From contig JAGOEF010000026.1 in NCBI GenBank assembly GCA_017997855.1, forward strand, positions 1 to 12,665: a stretch of DNA of 12,665 nucleotides. Reading direction: 5' to 3'. The notes under the pieces were generated by a model, which saw only the letters and a list, made by a program, of their open reading frames with translations, was not told where the DNA came from and did not search any database. This DNA comes from Bacteroidales bacterium (GTDB lineage: Bacteria > Bacteroidota > Bacteroidia > Bacteroidales > ML635J-15). Made by a program: the position numbers and the translations under genes. Each line of letters starts with the position of its first letter. Positions within the stretch are counted from its first letter, which is position 1. Below are positions 7,389 to 12,665 of this stretch, piece by piece.

Positions 7389-8240
7389 CTATTTTGAGGC
7401 GGAGATGAAGCGGTGTTTGTTGTTGAAGTCGGGAGAAAGGAGAATGTTGGTGTAGCCCATTTGGTGTAGCATTTCGATTAAGTTTTGGCCTTGTGTTTCG
7501 TGTATTTCGAAATAGAGGCGGCCACCGGAGCGGAGGATTTGGAATGCCTGGCTGGCAATGGCGTGGTAGAAAAGCAATGGGTTGTTGTCGGGGACAAAGA
7601 GTGCCTCATGGGGTTCGTAGCTGAGTACGTTGGGCAGCATGGCAGGTTTATCGGACTCAAGAACATAAGGCGGGTTACTGACGATGATGCCGGCAGAGGA
7701 CAGGTGCTTCGAGAGTGAATCGCGAAGAATATCCAAAGTATAAAAATTTACTTCGACACCCTGTGCGATGGCATTGGAACGGGCGGTGCTCAGGGCAGCC
7801 TCCGACAGGTCGAAGGCATGTACCCGGCTTTGGGGAAGCAGTTTTGCCATGCTGATGGCGATGCAGCCTGAACCGGTGCCAATATCGGCAATCACCAGAT
7901 TGGGGGTATTTTTGTTTTCGCTGATAATACGGTCGGTGAGCATCTCGGTTTCGGGGCGTGGGATAAGCACCGAAGGGTTGACCGAAAAACGCAATCCACA
8001 AAACCATGTTTCACCGGTGATATACTGTAATGGCTCGTGTTGCAGCAGTCGTTGAAGGATTTGGTTGGCACGTATCAGTTCGGCCTCGCCGGGATCCTGA
8101 TCGTAGCCGAGATGCCATTGCAAGGTATCGGTTTGGGCAGCGTGCCTGAGGGCAAGACCAGCCAGCGATTCGGCCTCGGGAGCAGGATAAAGCTGGCTGA
8201 GTGCCTGAGTGAATTGCCGGAAAAGCTGACGACGGGTCAT
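7389..8240 (-). CDS. prmC: Peptide chain release factor N5-glutamine methyltransferase
   Basis: Cytoplasmic SAM-dependent enzyme that methylates the glutamine of the GGQ motif in release factors RF1 and RF2, which speeds peptide release. With the ATG at 8240 the protein has 283 residues, the normal family length. Residues 1 to about 90 form the helical N-terminal domain, which includes the well-conserved LQYITGETWFCGLRF (71-85). IPRPETEML (93-101) leads into the methyltransferase fold with SAM-binding ADIGTGSGCIAIS (118-130) and the substrate-glutamine motif NPPY (189-192). The C-terminal GGRLYFEIHETQG is also typical. The frame runs on upstream to 8339, but that extension is a low-complexity stretch without homology features, and a likely promoter (8262-8255) lies just before 8240. 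It lies 155 nt downstream of rnhB on the same strand. Confidence 0.95.
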   Translation of the reverse strand: MTRRQLFRQFTQALSQLYPAPEAESLAGLALRHAAQTDTLQWHLGYDQDPGEAELIRANQILQRLLQHEPLQYITGETWFCGLRFSVNPSVLIPRPETEMLTDRIISENKNTPNLVIADIGTGSGCIAISMAKLLPQSRVHAFDLSEAALSTARSNAIAQGVEVNFYTLDILRDSLSKHLSSAGIIVSNPPYVLESDKPAMLPNVLSYEPHEALFVPDNNPLLFYHAIASQAFQILRSGGRLYFEIHETQGQNLIEMLHQMGYTNILLSPDFNNKHRFISASK

Positions 8241-8254
8241 GGTTGTTGTTTTTG

Positions 8255-8262
8255 CAAAGATA
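8255..8262 (-). promoter_or_regulatory. Candidate -7 element for prmC
   Basis: On the minus strand TATCTTTG matches TAnnTTTG exactly, 14 nt before the prmC ATG, giving a very short leader. No convincing -33 TTTG lies 19-21 bp upstream. The placement supports the ATG at 8240 over starts further upstream and suggests prmC is expressed separately from rnhB. Confidence 0.4.
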
Positions 8263-8395
8263 GTAAAAGCGGGCAGTTTGGGTTTTGGTGTCGGGGGCAG
8301 CTTATGATTAATACCAGTCTTGTGTTGCGGCTGCATCACGACTTCGATCGATGACCCGCTGGATGACTGGCTTACTGATATTAAATCAATTTTCG

Positions 8396-8995
8396 TCAGA
8401 AATCAAATTTCAGTTGTGGTTCGGTGAGTTTGAAGCTCAGGCGGTGCCAGTGAGTGGGTCCGATTTTTTCGATGGCACGGCGGTGGTCGGCAGTGGGGTA
8501 GCCTTTGTTGCGGTTCCAACAGTAATGAGGAAATTCTTCGTGCAGCTTTTCCATGAAATCGTCGCGGTATGTTTTTGCGAGTACCGAAGCTGCTGCAATC
8601 GACATATACATGCCATCGCCTTTTACCACGCAGGTGTGAGGTATATCCTTGTATTTTTTAAAACGGTTTCCATCGACAAGGATGTGCCCGGGTAGCAGCT
8701 TAAGCTTATTTAGAGCTATGTGCATGGCTTCGATGGAAGCATTTAGAATGTTAATCTCGTCGATTCGCAGATTCGACACTTCGGCTACTGCAAAGCTCAG
8801 GGCTTCGTTTTCGATAATGCGGCGAAGCTCTGTGCGCTGGCGGAGATTAAGCTTTTTGGAGTCGTTGAGCATTTCGTTGCAGAAATTCTGTGGTAATATT
8901 ACAGCAGCGGCAAACACCGGGCCGGCCAGACAGCCCCGTCCTGCTTCATCGCAACCGGCCTCTGTTACATCGTTGTTTTTGAAGGGCAACAACAT
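8396..8995 (-). CDS. rnhB: Ribonuclease HII
   Basis: A 199-residue endonuclease that cuts the RNA strand of RNA:DNA hybrids and nicks at single ribonucleotides in DNA, starting ribonucleotide excision repair. The signature GCDEAGRGCLAGPV (14-27) supplies Asp16 and Glu17 and the GRG motif that senses the ribonucleotide junction. LNDSKKL (44-50) follows. Asp108 (ILVDGN) and Asp127 (VKGDGM) complete the four-acid active site. ASVLAKTYRD (136-145) and NKGYPTADH are also family hallmarks. I chose the ATG at 8995 because it lies 2 nt after the glycosyltransferase stop and gives the usual length; the open frame runs up to 9031 but would overlap that gene. It is the third gene of a tight kdsB, glycosyltransferase, rnhB run. 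Confidence 0.95.
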   Translation of the reverse strand: MLLPFKNNDVTEAGCDEAGRGCLAGPVFAAAVILPQNFCNEMLNDSKKLNLRQRTELRRIIENEALSFAVAEVSNLRIDEINILNASIEAMHIALNKLKLLPGHILVDGNRFKKYKDIPHTCVVKGDGMYMSIAAASVLAKTYRDDFMEKLHEEFPHYCWNRNKGYPTADHRRAIEKIGPTHWHRLSFKLTEPQLKFDF

Positions 8996-8997
8996 AC

Positions 8998-10122
8998 TTA
9001 TAGTGACAATACTTTTTCGACCGACATCCACAAACGCTCTGCCGATTTATCCCAGGAGAAACGGGTACGTTGAACCCGGCCATTTGCAATCAGTTGGTTA
9101 CGAAGGGGTTCGTCCGATTCCAGCTTACCCATATTTGTAGCAATGCTTTCGTGGTCGTTTGGGTCACACATGAGCGCAGCATCGCCCACAACTTCGGGCA
9201 ATGATGTGGTGTTGCTGCAAATTACCGGAACATCGCAATACATGGCTTCGACCAGGGGGATTCCAAACCCTTCGAAGAAAGGTACCATAACCAGTGCACT
9301 GGCCGAAGCCATTACCCGGCTCAGCTCTTCAACGCGTAGCCGTCCGCTGAACAGCACATCCCCTGCAAATTGCATCTGTTGCATACACAGATCTATTTCC
9401 CCTGTTTTATGCATGGCATCGCCAACGATCAGCAAGAGCCTGGTGCCTCCATTTACACGGTAAATATCATAGGCCTTGAGCAGACCGGGGATGTTTTTGC
9501 GGGGGCTCAGTGCCCCAACAAAAATAAAATAGTCTTTCCCCTGTGTGTAGTTCGTCCGTATTTCGGATTTAATTGTTTCACTTACCGGTTGATACAAATC
9601 ATTGGCACCATTATAATATACATCGATAATATCGGGATTTATCTGATAAACCGCTGCAATATCCTGACGTGAATATTCCGACACCGTCCCTATTCTTTTC
9701 GACCTGGATGCGTAGCGAGGAATGAAGTAGTTGAAATAGCGGGCAGCCAGCTTGGGCAGGTATTCGGGGTGATACACATAATTTAAATCATGAATCACAG
9801 TGATGGTTGGCACCCGGGTGCGCAGCGATGCATATCCGTCGGGCGAAATGAACAAATCGGCCTTGTGCTTTCGGAGTAAACGGGGAATTACCCATTCGAA
9901 CCAGATATACCATAACACAGGGTGGCGCGTTGGTGGACCGGCAACTACAGTTTTTACATTATCGGAGAAAACAAAACAGGGGTCGACCGGTCTGTCGAAA
10001 ATAAAAATGAAGTTGTGCTCAGGATGATTGCGGGCCATGCGGCCTACCGTTTCGTAAGTAAACCAGCCGATACCTTCGAGCCGGTTTTTTAAAACCAGGC
10101 GGGTATTTATGGCAATATTCAT
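8998..10122 (-). CDS. Glycosyltransferase, GT-B fold, GT4 family
   Basis: A 374-residue retaining glycosyltransferase of the GT4 type, expected at the cytoplasmic side of the membrane. The N-terminal half has an early glycine-rich acceptor-side loop (NRLEGIGWFTYE, 13-24) and the strand ITVIHDLNYVYHPEY, common in GT4 mannosyl-type enzymes. The C-terminal half shows VGALSPRKN (202-210) and the donor-binding E-X7-E motif in FFEGFGIPLVEAM (Glu284, Glu292), followed by PVICSNTTSLPEVVGDAA. The ATG at 10122 shares one base with the kdsB stop (TGATG), a classic coupling arrangement. An upstream extension of the frame to 10230 lies wholly inside kdsB and is rejected. Coupling to kdsB suggests a role in LPS or another surface glycan, but donor and acceptor cannot be told from the sequence. 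Confidence 0.92.
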   Translation of the reverse strand: MNIAINTRLVLKNRLEGIGWFTYETVGRMARNHPEHNFIFIFDRPVDPCFVFSDNVKTVVAGPPTRHPVLWYIWFEWVIPRLLRKHKADLFISPDGYASLRTRVPTITVIHDLNYVYHPEYLPKLAARYFNYFIPRYASRSKRIGTVSEYSRQDIAAVYQINPDIIDVYYNGANDLYQPVSETIKSEIRTNYTQGKDYFIFVGALSPRKNIPGLLKAYDIYRVNGGTRLLLIVGDAMHKTGEIDLCMQQMQFAGDVLFSGRLRVEELSRVMASASALVMVPFFEGFGIPLVEAMYCDVPVICSNTTSLPEVVGDAALMCDPNDHESIATNMGKLESDEPLRNQLIANGRVQRTRFSWDKSAERLWMSVEKVLSL

Positions 10123-10871
10123 CAGATAAGTCCTATTTGACGGATTTTTTCGAGGTCTTTTGGAGTATCGACCGAAATGCTTTCGTGTTCGGTGAAGGCA
10201 ACCCGGATTTTGTAACCATTTTCTATCCACCGCAATTGTTCCAGCGATTCAGCCATTTCGAGGCTTGAGGGTTTCAGTCGGGTAAGTTCCTGCAATACAT
10301 CGGTCCGGTAGGCATATAAACCAATATGTTTAAAGTATTGATGCCCGGTAACCCAGCGGGCTTCACGCACTCCTTGCAGGTATGGAATGGGAGAGCGGCT
10401 GAAATATACGGCTTCGTTTTTACGGTTTATCACTACCTTGGGTTTATTGGGATTGAATACATCTTCCTGATTGTTGATGGGTTTAATCAAGGTAGCAATT
10501 TGAACACTTTTGCTGCGAAAACATTTTTTTATCTCCTGCAATTGTTCAACCTGAATAAACGGTTCGTCTCCCTGAATATTTACTACAATCTCGAACGACT
10601 CCCCGGTTTGGTTGCTGATGGTCTGAACTGCCTCGGCGCAACGGTCTGTTCCACTCCGGTGTTTTTTCGAAGTCATCACCACCTTGCCGCCAAAACCTAA
10701 AACTGCATCATAAATGCGCTGGTCTTCGGTGGCAACATATACCATATCGAACACATTCGAAGCCTGTTCGAACACGCGTTGAACCATAATCTTTCCGTTA
10801 ATCACTGCTAAAGGCTTGCCCGGGAAGCGTTTGCTGCCATAGCGTGCAGGTACTATTGCAATAAACTTCAT
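10122..10871 (-). CDS. kdsB: 3-deoxy-manno-octulosonate cytidylyltransferase (CMP-KDO synthetase)
   Basis: Activates KDO with CTP to give CMP-KDO, the donor for the LPS inner core; cytoplasmic. The 249-residue length is standard. The nucleotide-binding motif is PARYGSKRFPGKPL (8-21), followed by RSGTDR (72-77), NIQGDEP with metal-binding Asp102, YFSRSPIPY (156-164), HIGLYAYR (182-189), ESLEQLRW (208-215) and SVDTPKDL with Asp235. All match KdsB and separate it from other cytidylyltransferases. The gene heads a leftward run with the glycosyltransferase (1-base overlap) and rnhB. It is divergent from the membrane-protein gene at 10944, with 72 bp of AT-rich DNA between the two starts. No clear Shine-Dalgarno precedes the ATG. 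Confidence 0.96.
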   Translation of the reverse strand: MKFIAIVPARYGSKRFPGKPLAVINGKIMVQRVFEQASNVFDMVYVATEDQRIYDAVLGFGGKVVMTSKKHRSGTDRCAEAVQTISNQTGESFEIVVNIQGDEPFIQVEQLQEIKKCFRSKSVQIATLIKPINNQEDVFNPNKPKVVINRKNEAVYFSRSPIPYLQGVREARWVTGHQYFKHIGLYAYRTDVLQELTRLKPSSLEMAESLEQLRWIENGYKIRVAFTEHESISVDTPKDLEKIRQIGLI

Positions 10872-10943
10872 TTAATGTTATTATTTGCAATAAAAATACA
10901 TATTTTTAACAATTGAAGATTATGTTTCCGTTATTTATTCCAT
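10872..10943. promoter_or_regulatory. Divergent promoter region, kdsB / membrane protein
   Basis: These 72 AT-rich bases separate two divergent starts and so should hold both promoters. On the minus strand TATTTTTA (10907-10900) is a one-mismatch -7 candidate for kdsB. On the plus strand TATGTTTC (10921-10928) is a one-mismatch candidate for the membrane protein. Neither has a convincing -33 TTTG at the right distance. Location supports the call more than the motifs do. Confidence 0.4.
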
Positions 10944-12020
10944 ATGACTGAGCAAAACGACAAAGCACTGAAGCAGATTAGGCCGGGAAGGATAATTTTG
11001 CCTATGCTTATTGGTCTGGCTGTGGTGGTTTATTTTATCATCCGCGACTACAAGCCGGGCATGTTTTCGGCGCTTCAATTTACTGCAGGAGTCGGAATTA
11101 TGTTGTTTTTTGCATTTTGCATGATGGTGGTTAGGGATTTTGGATACATTGTCCGTATCAGGGTGCTTTCCGACGGTAAACTCACCTGGAGGCAAGGATT
11201 CAATGTAATTATGTTATGGGAGTTTGCTTCATCAGTAACCCCTTCGGCAGTAGGTGGAACCACCATTGCAACATACTTTTTGTGGAAAGAGGGATTTTCG
11301 GCCGGTAAGTCGGCAGCTATTGTGATGGCTACTTCCTTTCTTGATGAATTGTATTTTACACTTATGTTCCCGGTACTATTTCTGATATTCTCGAAAACCG
11401 GTTTGTTTACCCTGGCCGATGGGTTTAACAGTAGCTTCTTCTACTTTGCTGTGATTGGGTACGGAGTTAAATTGTTCTGGGTTTTACTTATGGCCTTTGC
11501 CCTTTTTATCCGACCTCAGATTGTTAAAAAACTTATTGAGTTCGTTTTTCGTTTTAGATTACTGAAGAAATGGCGACAGGCGGCCAATCAGGCTGGACAA
11601 GATATTGTACTGGCATCAGCTGAGCTTAAAACAAAACAGTTTACATTCTGGATTAATGCTTTTTTGGCTACATTTTTTTCGTGGACAGCGCGATACTGGG
11701 TTCTGAATTTTTTGATTCTGGCCCTTGCTTTTGGCATTCCCGGACTTGATGCCGGTTCGTTGTTTTCGGCAGGTGATCATTTTCTGATTTTCGCAAAACA
11801 GTTGGTAATGTGGATCATGATGTTGGTAATGCCAACTCCCGGAGGAAGTGGTTTTGTTGAAGCTGTTTTTACCACCTACATGGCCGATTTTATGCCGGTG
11901 GTTGGCTTTGTTTCGATGATGGCCTTACTTTGGCGTTTTGTAACCTATTATCCTTATTTATTGTTGGGAGCGATTATCGCTCCACGTTGGGTAGCCAGGA
12001 GCCGTAAGGCAAAAGTTTAG
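10944..12020 (+). CDS. Polytopic membrane protein, LPG-synthase-TM / AglD-YbhN-like family
   Basis: A 358-residue inner-membrane protein of the flippase-like family (UPF0104, lysylphosphatidylglycerol synthetase TM region). Roughly eight hydrophobic segments are visible, including residues 18-33, 44-63, 122-150, 164-189, 236-263, 281-297 and 317-347. Two family hallmarks are present: WEFASSVTPSAVGG (92-105) and PTPGGSGFVEAVF (297-309). It lacks the soluble C-terminal aminoacyl-transferase domain of MprF, so it is not a lysyl-PG synthase; stand-alone members are thought to handle lipid or lipid-linked substrates, but the activity is mostly unproven. It is divergent from kdsB and a glycosyltransferase, which fits an envelope role but does not prove one. 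The C-terminus is basic (ARSRKAKV), probably cytoplasmic. Confidence 0.85.
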   Translation: MTEQNDKALKQIRPGRIILPMLIGLAVVVYFIIRDYKPGMFSALQFTAGVGIMLFFAFCMMVVRDFGYIVRIRVLSDGKLTWRQGFNVIMLWEFASSVTPSAVGGTTIATYFLWKEGFSAGKSAAIVMATSFLDELYFTLMFPVLFLIFSKTGLFTLADGFNSSFFYFAVIGYGVKLFWVLLMAFALFIRPQIVKKLIEFVFRFRLLKKWRQAANQAGQDIVLASAELKTKQFTFWINAFLATFFSWTARYWVLNFLILALAFGIPGLDAGSLFSAGDHFLIFAKQLVMWIMMLVMPTPGGSGFVEAVFTTYMADFMPVVGFVSMMALLWRFVTYYPYLLLGAIIAPRWVARSRKAKV

Positions 12021-12306
12021 AATCCTCAGGGAATTATATTTCAACGAAAAAAAATGATAGTAAGAAAACCCGAACAGGCTACTGCAATTGAAAACTCCTA
12101 TTTCTTTAACAAGGATTCATTGTAAGCCATATTGTAATCAGCGCATTGTTTTGAGGAACAATCTAAGAGTGTTTGAAATTATCTGATTGATAAAATTTTC
12201 ACTAAGCCTATTCTAAAGTTCGAATATTAATTGCAATGTTTTAACACAACGCTTTAAGAATTAATACCATAGGGTGTTTGAATGAAGTCAAACAATTGGC
12301 AATGAC
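12021..12306. other. AT-rich intergenic stretch without a convincing gene
   Basis: About 290 bp between the membrane-protein stop and the bidirectional terminator. It holds a 23-codon frame (ATG 12054 to TAA 12125) without a ribosome site, a small hairpin ATTGTT / AACAAT (12145-12162), and a 7-bp hairpin TGTTTGA / TCAAACA (12275-12294, 6-nt loop). GTGTTTGAA occurs twice (about 12169-12177 and 12274-12282). I see no RNA gene or promoter with both elements. It may partly be a 3' untranslated region or relic DNA. Confidence 0.5.
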
Positions 12307-12336
12307 AAAAAAAAAGGAGGCGATTGCCTCCTTTTT
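12307..12336. terminator. Strong bidirectional intrinsic terminator
   Basis: GGAGGC (12316-12321), loop GATT, GCCTCC (12326-12331): a perfect 6-bp GC-rich stem that extends through flanking A and T runs. TTTTT follows on the plus strand. On the minus strand the nine A's at 12307-12315 become the T tract. It lies 18 nt after the stop of the T9SS-substrate gene, so its main job is ending that transcript; it also faces the rightward membrane-protein transcript. Confidence 0.9.
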
Positions 12337-12353
12337 AAAGTCTGTAGCTATGC

Positions 12354-12665
12354 TTATTTAATAATATTCAAGGCTTTAACAGTGATTTTGCTGCCGTCCA
12401 TGATACGTACGAAGTAGTTGCCATCTCTCAGGAAACCAGCATCGAAAGTAGTAACATTGCTGTTGGCGTTGAAGCGGGCAACAACCTGACCGGTAACATT
12501 GATAACTTCGATTGAAGAACCTTCGGCATTGGTAATGGTAACCAAACCGTTTGAGGGGTTCGGGTAAATGTTGATGTTAGAAACCGTAGTGTTGCTGATG
12601 CTTACATTCTGTTCGAGTTTTACATCATCAAGATACCAGTTGTCACCATCATTGTCAACCATTAC
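12354..12665 (-). CDS. T9SS-secreted protein, C-terminal end (5' part outside window)
   Basis: The last 103 residues of a protein exported by the type IX secretion system; the frame is open to the window edge, and the ATG at 12662 is not a supported start. Residues about 5-17 (DGDNWYLDDVKL) look like the last strands of a beta-sandwich domain of the kind found in carbohydrate-binding or adhesion modules. A short Asn/Ser/Thr linker follows. The type A sorting domain then runs from NINIYPNPSNG (30-40) through VINVTGQVV and DGNYFVRI to the end LNIIK; this is the classic Por sorting signal that is cut off as the protein is anchored to A-LPS or released. The enzyme or adhesin domain lies outside the window, so the function of the whole protein is unknown. 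The strong terminator at 12307-12336 follows the stop. Confidence 0.9.
   Translation of the reverse strand, partial: VMVDNDGDNWYLDDVKLEQNVSISNTTVSNINIYPNPSNGLVTITNAEGSSIEVINVTGQVVARFNANSNVTTFDAGFLRDGNYFVRIMDGSKITVKALNIIK

Noticed and set aside
7012..7455. Plus-strand frame through the repeat array (KARMFSA heptads)
   Set aside because: The opening comes from the 3n repeat length; the part after the array looks random, crosses the hairpins and runs antisense into prmC. No ribosome site precedes ATG 7012.
8241..8339. Upstream extension of prmC to 8339
   Set aside because: Adds a Lys/Pro-rich stretch outside the family and covers a likely promoter; ATG 8240 gives the normal 283-residue enzyme.
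10123..10230. Upstream extension of the glycosyltransferase
   Set aside because: Lies entirely within kdsB in another frame and gives arginine-rich sequence; the TGATG overlap marks ATG 10122 as the start.

Overview
The window comes from a chromosome of a member of the Bacteroidota, probably in or near the Bacteroidales or a related marine/anaerobic order. Four things point there. A type IX secretion (Por) C-terminal sorting domain lies at the right end. Several starts are preceded by the phylum's own promoter signature (TTTG, 19 bp, TAnnTTTG) rather than an E. coli-type -35/-10. Shine-Dalgarno sequences are mostly weak or absent. Lipoproteins and KDO/LPS genes show a Gram-negative envelope. 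I cannot name the genus from sequence alone.

Layout. Positions 1-3553 read rightward: the 3' end of RNase R, alanine dehydrogenase, a lipoprotein acid phosphatase of the e(P4)/class C type, and a serine alpha/beta-hydrolase placed 4 nt after it. Positions 3580-6969 read leftward: a full-length MutS preceded by an unrecognised lipoprotein gene that has a near-perfect Bacteroidota promoter. Positions 7026-7388 hold no convincing gene. They contain nine intact copies and one decayed copy of a 21-bp tandem repeat, an isolated GC-rich hairpin, and a weak terminator-like hairpin after prmC. Positions 7389-10871 read leftward: kdsB, a GT4-type glycosyltransferase, rnhB (these three overlapping or nearly touching) and then prmC with its own likely promoter. 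From 10944 to 12020 a polytopic membrane protein of the lysylphosphatidylglycerol-synthase-TM/AglD-like family reads rightward, divergent from kdsB. After about 290 bp of AT-rich DNA with no convincing gene, a strong hairpin terminator closes the 3' end of a secreted T9SS-substrate gene that enters from the right.

Functionally most of the window is housekeeping: RNA decay (RNase R), amino-acid metabolism (Ald), DNA repair (MutS), RNA:DNA hybrid removal (RNase HII), release-factor methylation (PrmC) and KDO activation for LPS (KdsB) with a coupled glycosyltransferase. The only part that ordinary genes do not explain is the 7026-7388 intergenic region, with its phased 21-bp array next to the lipoprotein/mutS promoter and its unrelated hairpin. 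I see no phage, plasmid, CRISPR, toxin-antitoxin or defence operon here, and no convincing new multi-gene system.
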